A DNA stretch of 64,000 nt from Streptomyces sp. P3 (GTDB taxonomy: Bacteria; Actinomycetota; Actinomycetes; Streptomycetales; Streptomycetaceae). Where the stretch lies: NCBI RefSeq assembly GCF_003032475.1, contig NZ_CP028369.1:7750001-7814000 (forward strand), read 5' to 3'. Both the position numbers and the translations under genes were made by a program. Positions 16,452 to 25,400 of this stretch are shown here, one piece after another; position 1 is the stretch's first letter, and every line of letters starts with the position of its first letter. The notes beneath the pieces were generated by a model. The model worked only from the letters and a program-made list of their open reading frames with translations, searched no databases and was not told the DNA's origin.

Positions 16452-18935
16452 TTGCCCGACATCCTGCGTCTGCCCGGCAGGCACACCAGACGGTTGGCGG
16501 CCTTTGCCGTCTTGTTCCTCACGCTCGCCCTGCTCTACGGGCCGTTCCCGTCGACCGCGCAGGCATCCATACCCGCCACCTCGATCACGGTGGACGGCAC
16601 GAGCGGCGGCCGTACTTTCGACGGTGTGGGGGCGATCAGTGGCGGCGGCGGCAACACGCGCCTGCTGTACGACTACCCGGCCACCCAGCGCAACCAGGTC
16701 CTCGACTACCTGTTCAAGCCGGGTTACGGCGCGAACCTGCAGATCCTCAAGGTGGAGATGGGCGGTGACACCAACTCCACCGACGGCGCCGAGGCCAGCC
16801 ACCAGCACACCAGGGGCACCATCGACTGCGACGCCGGCTACCAGTGGTGGCTGATGGAGCAGGCCAAGGCCCGTAACCCCAACATCAAGATCCTCGGCAT
16901 GCCCTGGGGCGCGCCCGGCTGGATCGGAAACGGCACCTTCCACTCCCAGGACATGATCGACTACTACCTGTCCTGGCTGAACTGCGCCAAGCAGCACAGT
17001 CTGACGGTCGACTACCTCGGCGGCTGGAACGAGAAGGACTACGTCGCCTCCTGGTACGTGAGCCTGAAGTCGGCCCTGCGGGCGAACGGCTACTCCTCGC
17101 TCAAGCTGGTCGGCGGCGACAACTGGGGAGACAACGCCTGGAAGATCGCCACCGACATGAAGAACGACAGCGCCCTGTACGACGCCGTGGACATCGCCGG
17201 CGGCCACTACACCTGCGGTGGCATCTCCGCGATGACGGCCTGCTCGTCCACCTCGGACGCCCAGACACTCGGCAAGCCGATCTGGGCCAGTGAGAACGGC
17301 TCGCAGGACGCCGAGACCGGTGCTGCGCCGGTGGCCCGCGCCCTCAACCGCGGTTACCTCGACGCCAGGACCACCGCCTACATCAACTGGCCGATCGTCG
17401 CGTCCATCTACCAGAACCTCGACTTCGAGACCGTCGGTCTGGTCAACGCCAACCAGCCCTGGTCCGGCAACTACCGTGTGGGCCGTACCGCCTGGGTCAT
17501 CGCGCAGACGACCCAGTTCACCGCGCCCGGCTGGAAGTACCTCGACACCGCCGGCGGCTACCTCGGGGGCAACCGCGTCAACGGCAGCTACGTCAGCTAC
17601 GCCGCACCCGACAAGAGTGCCTGGAGCACCGTCCTGGAGACGACGCAGGCCACCGAGGCGCAGACCGTCAGCCTCAAGGTGGCGGGCGGGCTTCCCGGCG
17701 GCACCCTGCGGGTGTGGTCCACCGACCTGTCGCAGCCCGGCAAGGACACGCCCGCCATGGTGCGCGGCACCGACCTTGCGGCGACCGGCGGGACCTACAC
17801 ACTCACCCTGCAGCCCGGCCGTGTCTACACGGTGACCACCACCGGCGGGCAGGCCCCCGGCACGGTCACCTCCCCCCAGCGCAGCCAGCTCGCACTGTCC
17901 TACTCCGACACCTTCGCCGGCTACAGCGCCGGACGCGAGGCCAGGTACTTCGCCACCATGAACGGCGCGTTCGAGTCGGCCTCCTGCGCCGGCGGCCGCA
18001 CCGGTCAGTGCCTGCGCCAGACGGCACAGGTCCAGCCGATCAAGTGGACCCACGAGAACAGCACCCAGCCCTACACGATCATGGGCGAGCTGGGCTGGAG
18101 CAACTACACCGTCAGTTCGGACGTGCTGCTGGAGAAGAGCGGCAGCGCCGCCGAGATCCTCGGCCGGGTCGGCACCCAGGGCCGTAACAACGGCGGTCTG
18201 AACGCCTACCACCTGCGGCTGTCCGACACCGGCACCTGGTCGCTGCTGAAGACGAGCTGGACCACGAACAACACCTGGATCTGGACCACCCTGGCCGGCG
18301 GCACCGTGTCCGCGCCCGGCACGAACACCTGGCACAAGCTGTCCCTCGGCTTCCAGGGCTCCACGATCACCGCCAAGATCGACGGCACCACGGTCGGCAC
18401 GGTCACCGACACCGGCTACCAGGGCGGCATGGCCGGCCTCGGCACCGCCGGCTACTACCCCGTGCAGTACTCCAACCTGTCCATCACCCCCGGAACGGTC
18501 CCCGACCTCTCCGGGACCTACAAGATCGTCAGCGTGCGGAGCGGGAAGGCGCTCGACGCCTCCGGAGGCGCCACCGCCAACGGCACACCCATCATCCAGT
18601 GGGCCGACAGCGGCGCCACCAACCAGCAGTGGAGGCTGGCCCGCAACAGCGCCGGCTACTACACCGTCACCGGAGTCGCCAGCAACAAGGCACTGGACAT
18701 CCCCTTCGCCACCACGACGCCCGACACCCAGTTCCAGCTGTGGACTGCGACCGGCCAGCCGAACCAGCAGTGGCAGATCGCCCCGGCCGACAACGGCAAC
18801 TACACCATCGAGTCACGCTCGAACGCCTACAACGTCGCCGTCTCCGCGAACTCCACCGCCGACGGCGCGGCCATCATCCAGTGGCCCACCACCGGCGCCA
18901 CCAACCAGCAGTGGAAGCTGGTGAAGATCCCCTGA
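16452..18935 (+). CDS. Secreted GH59 galactocerebrosidase-like enzyme with ricin-type domain
   Basis: This is an 827-residue exported enzyme. I choose TTG at 16452 because CAGGAGGA sits 7 nt upstream; a GTG at 16410 in frame has no RBS. The signal peptide core is LAAFAVLFLTLALLYG, with likely cleavage after TAQA. The GH59 signature follows: TFDGVGAISGGGGNTRLLYDYP, acid/base Glu in GGWNEKD (about E194) and nucleophile Glu in IWASENGSQD (about E281). A beta-sandwich and lectin-like domain run to about 690, then a ricin B/CBM13-like trefoil with QQW repeats (NQQWRLA, NQQWQIA, NQQWKLV). GH59 enzymes remove beta-galactose from galactolipids; bacterial homologues may act on galactans. Confidence 0.88.
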   Translation: MPDILRLPGRHTRRLAAFAVLFLTLALLYGPFPSTAQASIPATSITVDGTSGGRTFDGVGAISGGGGNTRLLYDYPATQRNQVLDYLFKPGYGANLQILKVEMGGDTNSTDGAEASHQHTRGTIDCDAGYQWWLMEQAKARNPNIKILGMPWGAPGWIGNGTFHSQDMIDYYLSWLNCAKQHSLTVDYLGGWNEKDYVASWYVSLKSALRANGYSSLKLVGGDNWGDNAWKIATDMKNDSALYDAVDIAGGHYTCGGISAMTACSSTSDAQTLGKPIWASENGSQDAETGAAPVARALNRGYLDARTTAYINWPIVASIYQNLDFETVGLVNANQPWSGNYRVGRTAWVIAQTTQFTAPGWKYLDTAGGYLGGNRVNGSYVSYAAPDKSAWSTVLETTQATEAQTVSLKVAGGLPGGTLRVWSTDLSQPGKDTPAMVRGTDLAATGGTYTLTLQPGRVYTVTTTGGQAPGTVTSPQRSQLALSYSDTFAGYSAGREARYFATMNGAFESASCAGGRTGQCLRQTAQVQPIKWTHENSTQPYTIMGELGWSNYTVSSDVLLEKSGSAAEILGRVGTQGRNNGGLNAYHLRLSDTGTWSLLKTSWTTNNTWIWTTLAGGTVSAPGTNTWHKLSLGFQGSTITAKIDGTTVGTVTDTGYQGGMAGLGTAGYYPVQYSNLSITPGTVPDLSGTYKIVSVRSGKALDASGGATANGTPIIQWADSGATNQQWRLARNSAGYYTVTGVASNKALDIPFATTTPDTQFQLWTATGQPNQQWQIAPADNGNYTIESRSNAYNVAVSANSTADGAAIIQWPTTGATNQQWKLVKIP

Positions 18936-18953
18936 CCCTGACGCGGTGAGCCC

Positions 18954-18993
18954 CAGGGCGGGACAGGACCGGGCCCCGGCCTGCCCCGCCCTG
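18954..18993 (+). terminator. Long hairpin after the GH59 gene
   Basis: CAGGGCGGG (18954-18962) pairs with CCCGCCCTG (18985-18993). A one-base mismatch follows, and CAGG/CCTG and CCGG/CCGG extend the stem towards the loop. It starts 18 nt after the stop and acts between the convergent GH59 and CBS genes. Confidence 0.65.
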
Positions 18994-19116
18994 AGCGCAG
19001 AGGTGAAGGAACGGTGGAACCAGGAGGGTTGGTGTCTGCGGGTCGTCGCCTTTGCAACCCGTCCTGGCAGGTCACAGCCTCATCGCCCCCGCACAAGCGC
19101 AGGTCGCAAAGGTGCG

Positions 19117-19764
19117 CTAGCTGTGGCCGGTGAGCTGCTGCTCGACGTCCACGACCCCTTCGACGGTGCGCACCAGGCGTACGGCGATGGGGACGAGCGC
19201 GGTGTCGCGAACGTGTCCACGCAGGGTGACGACCCCCTCGTGCACGGTGACGTCGAGCGAGTGGCCGGCGGTCGGATACAGAGAGGACACCACAGTCCGG
19301 CGGACCTCGTCCGCTATCTCCTCGTCCGACCGCAGGAAGACCTTCAGCAGGTCGGCACGGCTGACAACGCCCTGGAGCATGGCGATGTCGTCGACCACGG
19401 GCAGCCGCTTGACGTGCCGGACGGCCATGATCCTCGCGGCCTGGGCGAGAGTGGCGTCCGGGTGGACGGTGACGGCCGGGGTGCTCATGAGCTCCTCCGC
19501 CCTGGTCGCACCGGCCTTGGCGACATCGGCCAGGCGCAGTCGCTGCTGGGAGAGGCTCTGCTCGCCTTCGCGGAACTCCTCCTTGGGCAGGAGATCGGCC
19601 TCGGAGACGACACCGACGACGCGTCCCTCTCCCTCCAGCACGGGCATGGCGCTGACCTTCCACTGCTCCATCGTCCGCACGATCTCCTTGAACGGCGCGT
19701 CACGCCCGACGGCCACAACCGTCTGGGTCATCACATCGCTCACCTTGTACGGAGTCCCGGTCAT
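19117..19764 (-). CDS. CBS-domain pair plus BON-domain protein (1)
   Basis: This is a 215-residue cytoplasmic protein. Two CBS motifs occupy about residues 8-65 (VSDVMTQTVVAV...VVGVVSEADLL) and 88-148 (ELMSTPAVTVHPDATLAQAARIM...LQGVVSRADLL). A BON domain occupies about 155-212 (LDVTVHEGVVTLRGHVRDTALVPIAVRLVRTVEGVVDVEQQL). CBS pairs bind adenine nucleotides and act as energy sensors. The actinobacterial relatives are induced by hypoxia (compare Hrp1 of Mycobacterium). It is the second gene of a tandem pair, 34 nt after its paralogue, so probably co-transcribed. Its partner is not evident. Confidence 0.88.
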   Translation of the reverse strand: MTGTPYKVSDVMTQTVVAVGRDAPFKEIVRTMEQWKVSAMPVLEGEGRVVGVVSEADLLPKEEFREGEQSLSQQRLRLADVAKAGATRAEELMSTPAVTVHPDATLAQAARIMAVRHVKRLPVVDDIAMLQGVVSRADLLKVFLRSDEEIADEVRRTVVSSLYPTAGHSLDVTVHEGVVTLRGHVRDTALVPIAVRLVRTVEGVVDVEQQLTGHS

Positions 19765-19798
19765 GTCCGGCCACCTCGTCTCGTGTTGGCACTTCCGC

Positions 19799-20500
19799 TC
19801 ACGTGGCCAGTCCCGCGCGGCGTGACGCCTCGGGCTCCGGCACCGTGGAGGTGTCGTCCACCCGGTGGTGCAGCTCCGCGGAGACGTCGACCACTCCGTC
19901 CACGCCCTGGCACAGGCGGATGACGACCGGGACGAGTGACTTGCGCTCGACGGTGCCCTTCAGCGACACCCGGCCGTCGACGACCCGCACGGTGACCGCG
20001 CCGGGCGTGATCCCGAGCGTGCGCAGGAGTACCTCTCCCGAGATCTCCTCCCGGAGGGCGCTGTCGCCCCGCAGAAAGACACGGAGCAGATCGGCCCTGC
20101 TGACCAGACCGACCAGCCTGTCGGCCTCGTCGACCACCGGCAGCCGTTTGACGTGGTGACGCTCCATGACCTGGGCGGCCTCCACCGCCGTCCACTGAGG
20201 CCTGGCCGTCACGGCAGGGCTGTTCATCAGTCCCTCGGCGGTCGTGGCCTCTGCCTTCGCCCGGTCGGCGGGCCGCGGACGCAGCACGGGCAGCAGCCCC
20301 GCCGGATCCAGTTGGGCGGCCTCCTTGCGCAGCAGGTCAGCCTCGGAGACCACACCTACGGCGTGTTCTTCGTCGTCCACGACCGGTACGGCGGTGATGT
20401 CGTACTCGGCGAGCAGCTTGGCCAGCTCCTTGAAGCCGGTGTCCCGGTGCACCTTCACGACCGACGTGGTCATGAGGTCGCTCACGGTGCGGTGCCACAT
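19799..20500 (-). CDS. CBS-domain pair plus BON-domain protein (2)
   Basis: This 233-residue paralogue lies upstream of the CBS-BON gene at 19117. The ATG at 20500 is preferred because GAGGAGGCGG precedes it; the frame is open further upstream but low in quality. CBS1 covers about residues 3-60 (VSDLMTTSVVKVHRDTGFKELAKLLAEYDI), CBS2 about 92-150 (LMNSPAVTARPQWTAVEAAQVME) and BON about 158-215 (AVTVRVVDGRVSLKGTVERKSLVPVVIRL). The two copies differ enough to be an old duplication. In Streptomyces and Mycobacterium such genes sit with universal stress proteins in low-oxygen or stationary-phase regulons, as here. Confidence 0.88.
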   Translation of the reverse strand: MWHRTVSDLMTTSVVKVHRDTGFKELAKLLAEYDITAVPVVDDEEHAVGVVSEADLLRKEAAQLDPAGLLPVLRPRPADRAKAEATTAEGLMNSPAVTARPQWTAVEAAQVMERHHVKRLPVVDEADRLVGLVSRADLLRVFLRGDSALREEISGEVLLRTLGITPGAVTVRVVDGRVSLKGTVERKSLVPVVIRLCQGVDGVVDVSAELHHRVDDTSTVPEPEASRRAGLAT

Positions 20501-20726
20501 GGCTTCCGCCTCCTCGTGTCGCGTGCGTTCCTGCTTCCACTCTCCGCCCGGTGGGCGTGAGCCGCATGGGCCGGACGGTCCCGACGGCAGGGCCACGCGG
20601 CGACGGCCTTCGGCACGTCGTCCAGGCTGTCGCCCTGGTGGAGCCGCGGCGTGCGGCACTCGGCGGAAGGAGCGAGGCTGGATGGAGAGCGGACAGACGG
20701 CGGCGCGGAGATCACCTGGAGGCGCC
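20501..20726. other. Promoter region of the CBS-BON pair
   Basis: This non-coding stretch lies between the divergent CBS gene and the USP relic. It contains the imperfect dyad GGGCCGGACGGTCCC at 20568-20582, 68 nt upstream of the CBS start. The 11-mer GGGCCGGACGG recurs at 28082, upstream of the P1B ATPase. The signal is too weak to call a site. Confidence 0.3.
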
Positions 20727-20902
20727 ATGAGCGGTGTGCACGGACGTCGGCCGATCGTCGTGGGTGTCGAGCCAGACCCCGCGGAACGCGCCCCGGTCCT
20801 GGTCGTGGGGACTCGCGGTCACGGCGGGTTCACGGGTTGGGCATGCTGCCTGGCCCGGTGAGCCAGAAAGCGCCGCACCACGCCCGCTGCCCCGTCATCA
20901 CC
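20727..20902 (+). pseudogene. Universal stress protein remnant (internal deletion and frameshift)
   Basis: An ATG with a GGAGGCGCC RBS starts a USP-like N-terminus (MSGVHGRRPIVVGVEPDPAE). It jumps directly to the C-terminal nucleotide-binding motif (APVLVVGTRGHGGFTG), so about 90-100 codons are missing. After FTG the frame shifts, and LGMLPGPVSQKAPHHARCPVIT, the normal USP ending, continues in another phase. The frame as written stops at TGA 20859-20861. The combination of deletion and shift leaves no functional fold. Confidence 0.7.
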
Positions 20903-21128
20903 GACTGGGTGCGAGGGGCCGGACGGCCCCTCGTCTGCCCCGGACGGCCCTGGTGGCATCCGCCGGGCCCGCACACGATGGCAGGGCACCGCCGATTCCG
21001 TGGCGGCGAACCGGCGAGACCTCCGCCGAAACCCTGGAGCCCGTGATGGAAGCCTCGTCCAAGGCCCTTTGCGTCGTCCGGTCGGTGACACCGGCGACGA
21101 GGACCGGGTCATCTCACGGGTCCGCGTG
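20903..21128. other. Intergenic, upstream of the P-type ATPase gene
   Basis: No gene is recognised. An in-frame extension of the ATPase frame reaches 21000 but has low-complexity Arg-rich composition and no RBS. The promoter of the ATPase-TrkA operon must lie here. Confidence 0.4.
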
Positions 21129-23954
21129 ATGCGCACGGATACGGATACGGATCCGTCGCCCGGCGCGCAGGAGAGCGCGGCGGTCGGTGGCCCTTCCCTT
21201 TGCGCTCCTGATGCTTCGGTACGACAACTCGTGGCTGCCGATGTCTTCTCCGCGCTGGACACCTCACGGCGCGGCCTCGGGTCGGCGCAGGCGCTGGAGC
21301 GGCTGGAGCGGTACGGGGCCAACGAGTTGCCGCGTGCGCGACGACGTCCCGTATGGCGCGAGGTGGGGGCGCAGTTCACGGATCTCTTCGCGGTGGTGCT
21401 GCTCGTCGCGTCGGCGATCACCTTCCTGGCGTACGGGCTGCAGGAACCGCGTGAGGCGGGCACCCTGCAGCTGGCGGTGGCCATCCTGGCCGTCGTGGTG
21501 CTGAACGCGGCCATCGGCTTCGCGCAGGAGTACTCGGCCGAGCGGACGGCGCAGGCGCTGGAGGCGATGGTGCCGCACGTCTGCCGGGTGCTGCGCGGCG
21601 GGGAACGGCTGGAGGTGCCCGCCCGGGACCTGGTGCCCGGTGACGTGGTGGTGCTGGAGGCGGGGGACGCGGTGTCGGCGGACTGCCGGGTGGTCGAGGC
21701 GCACGAACTGGCGGTGAACAACGCTCCGTTGACCGGGGAGAGCAACGCGGTGGGCCGTACGGCCGATCCGGTGGCGGCCGGGCCGCCGCTGGAGGCCCGC
21801 AACTGCGTCTTCATGGGGACCGACGTCGTCGCGGGAGCCGGCCGGGCCGTGGTGTTCGCCACCGGTGCGACGACGGAGTTCGGGCGGATCTACCGACTGG
21901 CCGCCGCCGCGCCCCGGCAGAAGACGCCGTTGCAGTACCAGGTGGCCGTCATGGCCCGACGGGTGGCGGGGGCGGCCCTGGCGATCGGCGCGCTGATGTT
22001 CGCCGTACGGCTGCCCACCGGCCAGTCCGTCGTGTCCTCGTTCGTGTTCGCGCTGGGGGTGATGGTGGCGCTGGTCCCGGAAGGGCTGCCCGCCACCCTG
22101 TCGGTGTCCCTGGCGATCGGCGTACGGCGGATGGCGCGCCGCCAGGCCCTGATCAAGCAGTTGCTGGCGGTGGAGGCGCTCGGATCGACCACCGTGGTGT
22201 GTACCGACAAGACCGGGACGCTCACCCAGGCGGAGATGACCGTCACCCGCGTGTGGACGGACGGCGTGATCCACGCGGTGACCGGTGTGGGGTACGCCCC
22301 GCACGGGGAGGTGGCCGAGCCGGCGCCGGTGCGCGAGCTGCTGAGGGTGGCGGGCCTGTGCTGCGACGCCCGCCTGGTGGCGCCGACGGGCCCCAAGGAG
22401 CGCTGGAGGGTGCTCGGCGACACGACCGAGGGCGCGCTGCTCGTCGTAGCGGCCAAGGGCGGTCTGGAACTGGAGGCGGAGGGGGAGGCGGCGCCGCGGG
22501 TGACGGAGTTCCCCTTCGACTCGGACCGCAAGCTGATGACCACCGTCCACAAGACCGGCACGGGCCACCAGGCGTACGTCAAGGGCGCGCCCGTCGAACT
22601 GCTCGTGCGCTGCACCGACCGGGAGTGGGACGGGCGGCGCGGGCCGCTGACCGGGCGGGACCGGGCTGCGGTCGTCGCGGCGGGTGACGAGCTGGCTTCA
22701 CAGGGGCTGCGGGTACTGGCCGTCGCACGGCGGGAGCTGGACGGGCCCCGCCCCGCACAGGACGAGGCCGAGTCCGGGCTGACTCTCCTCGGCCTGGTCG
22801 GCATGCTGGACCCACCCCGCCCGGAGGTCACCGACGCGGTCGCCGCCTGCCGACGGGCCGGCATCCGGATCGTCATGGTCACCGGGGACCACCCGCTGAC
22901 CGGGGAGGCCGTGGCCCGCCGGGTGGGGATCGTACGGCGGCCCGATCCGGTCGTGGTGACGGGCGGCCGGCTCGACGCGATGGACGACGGGGCGCTGGAC
23001 GCGCTGCTCGCCGAGCCGTCCGAGCTGCTGTTGTGCCGGGTCAGCCCGGAGCACAAGATGCGCGTGGTGACCGCGTTCCAGCGGCGGGGTGAGGTGGTGG
23101 CGGTGACCGGGGACGGTGCGAACGACGCCCCCGCGCTCAAGCACGCGGACATCGGTGTGGCGATGGGGGCCGGGGGCACCGACGTGGCCCGCGAGGCGGC
23201 CGCCATGGTCCTGCTGGACGACTCGTTCGCCTCCATCGCGGTGGCGGTACGGCTCGGCCGCGCCGTCTACCAGAACATCCGCAAGTTCCTCGTCTACCTC
23301 TTCAGTCACAATATCGGCGAGCTCGTCCCGATCCTGGCGGCCACCTTCGCCGGATTCCCGCTGGTGCCCATCAGCGCCGTGCAGATCCTCGCCATCGACC
23401 TGGGATCCGATGTGCTGCCGGCCCTCGCCCTCGGGGCGGAGCCGCCCGAACCCGACGTCATGGACCGCCCGCCGCGCTCCCGCCGGGAGCGGCTGTTCTC
23501 GGCCGCCGTGATGGGACGGATCCTGTTCCTCGGCGGCATCCAGGCGGCCTGCGTCACCGCCGTCTTCTTCTGGCACATCACCGCCTCGGGGATCCCGTTC
23601 GACGACTTCACCAAGGACACACCCGTGTACCGGGAGGCGATCACCATGGTCCAGGCCGGGATCGTGCTCAGCCAGTTCTTCAACGCGCTCGCCGTGCGCA
23701 CCGACCGGCAGAGCATCCTGAAAGTGGGCCTGCTGTCCAACCCGGCCCTGCTCGCCGCAGGCGGCTTCGGCGTCGCCCTCATGGCCGCGATCAGCTACCT
23801 GCCCCCGCTGCAGGCGGTGTTCAACACCGCCCCGCTCGCCGCCGCCGACTGGGCCGTCCTGGCCGCCCTCGGCACTCTGCCCCTGCTCGCGGACGAGATC
23901 CGCAAGGCGTGGCTGCGCCGACGTGACGCGCGCCGGAAAGGAGCCCCACGGTGA
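21129..23954 (+). CDS. Type II cation-transporting P-type ATPase (CtpF-like)
   Basis: This is a 941-residue membrane pump. Visible in order are the cation ATPase N-domain (about residues 30-90, SALDTSRRGLGSAQALERLERYGANELP), TM1-2, the actuator loop with LTGESNAV, TM4 with VPEGLPATLS, phosphorylation motif CTDKTGTLT, nucleotide domain, GDGANDAPALK hinge and C-terminal TM5-10. TM6 reads AIDLGSDVLPALALG, closer to the Na,K-ATPase DLGTD motif than to the SERCA version. PEGLP is typical of Ca2+ pumps, so the ion is uncertain. The stop overlaps by 4 nt the start of a TrkA protein. M. tuberculosis CtpF, a DosR-regulated type II pump, is the closest functional parallel I can name. Confidence 0.9.
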   Translation: MRTDTDTDPSPGAQESAAVGGPSLCAPDASVRQLVAADVFSALDTSRRGLGSAQALERLERYGANELPRARRRPVWREVGAQFTDLFAVVLLVASAITFLAYGLQEPREAGTLQLAVAILAVVVLNAAIGFAQEYSAERTAQALEAMVPHVCRVLRGGERLEVPARDLVPGDVVVLEAGDAVSADCRVVEAHELAVNNAPLTGESNAVGRTADPVAAGPPLEARNCVFMGTDVVAGAGRAVVFATGATTEFGRIYRLAAAAPRQKTPLQYQVAVMARRVAGAALAIGALMFAVRLPTGQSVVSSFVFALGVMVALVPEGLPATLSVSLAIGVRRMARRQALIKQLLAVEALGSTTVVCTDKTGTLTQAEMTVTRVWTDGVIHAVTGVGYAPHGEVAEPAPVRELLRVAGLCCDARLVAPTGPKERWRVLGDTTEGALLVVAAKGGLELEAEGEAAPRVTEFPFDSDRKLMTTVHKTGTGHQAYVKGAPVELLVRCTDREWDGRRGPLTGRDRAAVVAAGDELASQGLRVLAVARRELDGPRPAQDEAESGLTLLGLVGMLDPPRPEVTDAVAACRRAGIRIVMVTGDHPLTGEAVARRVGIVRRPDPVVVTGGRLDAMDDGALDALLAEPSELLLCRVSPEHKMRVVTAFQRRGEVVAVTGDGANDAPALKHADIGVAMGAGGTDVAREAAAMVLLDDSFASIAVAVRLGRAVYQNIRKFLVYLFSHNIGELVPILAATFAGFPLVPISAVQILAIDLGSDVLPALALGAEPPEPDVMDRPPRSRRERLFSAAVMGRILFLGGIQAACVTAVFFWHITASGIPFDDFTKDTPVYREAITMVQAGIVLSQFFNALAVRTDRQSILKVGLLSNPALLAAGGFGVALMAAISYLPPLQAVFNTAPLAAADWAVLAALGTLPLLADEIRKAWLRRRDARRKGAPR

Positions 23955-24610
23955 AAGTGATCGTCGTCGGCTGTGGACGGGTGGGCGCCGGCCTCGCCGC
24001 TCTGCTCGCCTCCGAAGGACACGACGTCGAGGTCGTCGACCGGCGCCCCAAGGCCGCCCGGCGGCTGCCCGACAGCCCCCGCATCAGCTTCCACGAGGGC
24101 AACGGCTACAGCCGCGCCGTCCTACAGGCCGCCGGGATCGAGCACGCGGACGCCTTCGTCGCCGTCACCTCCGGAGACAACAGCAACATCGTCAGCGCCC
24201 GCACGGCGAAGGACACCTACCGCGTGCCGATCGTCGTCGCCCGCATCTACGACCCGCGGCGCGCCGACATCTACCGTGACCTCGGCATCTCCACCATCGC
24301 CAGCGTCCGCTGGACCGTCCACCAGCTCCACCAGATGCTGCTGCACCGCCACCTGAGCCCCGAACTCGACTTCGGCAACGGCGAGACCCTCCTCGTCCGC
24401 TCGGAGGCGCCCGCCTACCTCGTCGGCCGACGGCTGACCGAGTTCGACGTCGACGGCGAGATCCGCGTCATCGAGGTCACCCGCGGGGGCCGCTCCCTGA
24501 TCCCCGCGCACGGCACCTCCGCCCAGGCGGGCGACCTGGTCACCTTCGCCGTCGCCGCCACCGCGCTCGGCAGGCTGCGAGGCTTCCTCGACAAGGAGCT
24601 GGGAACGTGA
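23951..24610 (+). CDS. TrkA/RCK-type K+ uptake regulator (1)
   Basis: This is a 219-residue cytoplasmic protein. The GTG at 23951 overlaps the ATPase stop (GTGA). The N-terminal Rossmann RCK domain shows VIVVGCGRVGAGLAALLASEGHDVEVVD with GxGxxG and the terminal Asp for NAD(H) binding. A TrkA-C domain occupies about residues 140-215 (VIEVTRGGRSLIPAHG...GDLVTFAVA). Such proteins gate K+ channels and TrkH/KtrB transporters, neither of which is encoded nearby. Coupling to a P-type ATPase suggests that they regulate it or share K+/nucleotide sensing with it. Confidence 0.88.
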   Translation: MKVIVVGCGRVGAGLAALLASEGHDVEVVDRRPKAARRLPDSPRISFHEGNGYSRAVLQAAGIEHADAFVAVTSGDNSNIVSARTAKDTYRVPIVVARIYDPRRADIYRDLGISTIASVRWTVHQLHQMLLHRHLSPELDFGNGETLLVRSEAPAYLVGRRLTEFDVDGEIRVIEVTRGGRSLIPAHGTSAQAGDLVTFAVAATALGRLRGFLDKELGT

Positions 24611-25263
24611 ACGTGCTCATCGCCGGCGCGGGACGGCTCGGCACCCAGATCGCCCAGGTGCTCGCAGCGGCCCGCAACGACGTCACCCTGATCGACATCG
24701 ACGACGACCGCGTGGCCGAGCTGGAGGGTCGCCTCTCGGTGCGGCTGGTCGCGGGCGACGCCTGCGAACCGGCCCTCCTGGAACACTCCGGCGCCCTGAC
24801 CGCAGACCTCGTCATCGCCACCACCGGCGACGACGAGGACAACCTCGTCATCAGCCTCCTCACCAAACGGCAGTTCTCGGTGCCCCGCGTCGCCGCCCGC
24901 GTCAACGACGCGGACAACGCCTGGCTGTTCGACGAACGCTGGGGAGTCGACGTCGCCGTCCCCTCCGCCACCCCGCTGATCTCCCTCATCGAGGAGGCCA
25001 CCGGCGCCACCGATACCGTCGCCCTGCTGCGGCTCAGCAAGGCCGGCGTCGAGGTCATCGAAACGGCCATCACGGAGCAGTCCAGGACGGCGGGCCGGGC
25101 CCTCGGCGAAGTCCGGCTGCCCGAGGGGACGGTCGTCGCCACGATCGTCCGCGCGGGGCAGCCGACCGTGCCGGACCCGGCGGAGCGGCTGCGCCCCGGC
25201 GACGAACTCCTCCTCGTCTCCCACACGGCGACCGAACACGAGATCCACGCTGCCTTCCAGTAA
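24607..25263 (+). CDS. TrkA/RCK-type K+ uptake regulator (2)
   Basis: This is a 218-residue paralogue, again with a 4-nt overlapping GTG start. The N-terminus VLIAGAGRLGTQIAQVLAAARNDVTLIDID carries the GxGxxG nucleotide motif and Asp. The TrkA-C domain lies at about residues 138-216 (VIETAITEQSRTAGRALGEVRLPEGTVVATIVR...PGDELLLVS). Together with the preceding protein it probably forms the hetero-oligomeric ring typical of paired Trk regulators (compare CeoB/CeoC of mycobacteria). It closes the operon. Confidence 0.88.
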   Translation: MNVLIAGAGRLGTQIAQVLAAARNDVTLIDIDDDRVAELEGRLSVRLVAGDACEPALLEHSGALTADLVIATTGDDEDNLVISLLTKRQFSVPRVAARVNDADNAWLFDERWGVDVAVPSATPLISLIEEATGATDTVALLRLSKAGVEVIETAITEQSRTAGRALGEVRLPEGTVVATIVRAGQPTVPDPAERLRPGDELLLVSHTATEHEIHAAFQ

Positions 25264-25288
25264 CCACCCCTCACCGCTCGATTGACCG

Positions 25289-25320
25289 CGCCGCCCAGCG
25301 CCGCCCAGCGCCGCCCTACG
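25289..25320 (+). repeat. Short tandem repeat (CGCCGCCCAG units)
   Basis: About three tandem copies of a ~10-bp GC-rich unit lie just after the TrkA stop codon. It is probably replication slippage in simple sequence and has no spacer structure. Confidence 0.5.
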
Positions 25321-25400
25321 CCGCCTACGCCGTCCTCGTGCTCGGCCTGCTCCAAGGCCAGGTCGGCCCGGTCGAGCGCCTCCCGCAGGCGGGGGATCCA

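Noticed and set aside
14006..16522. 838-codon open frame antisense to the GH27 gene
   Set aside because: Gly/Val/Arg-rich shadow of a GC-rich gene; no domain, and the sense strand encodes a clear enzyme.
20568..20582. GGGCCGGACGGTCCC as a DosR/OsdR box
   Set aside because: The dyad is imperfect and similar strings are common in DNA of this GC content; a matrix scan is needed before calling it.
25289..25320. Tandem repeat as a CRISPR array
   Set aside because: Units are about 10 bp with no spacers and no cas genes nearby.
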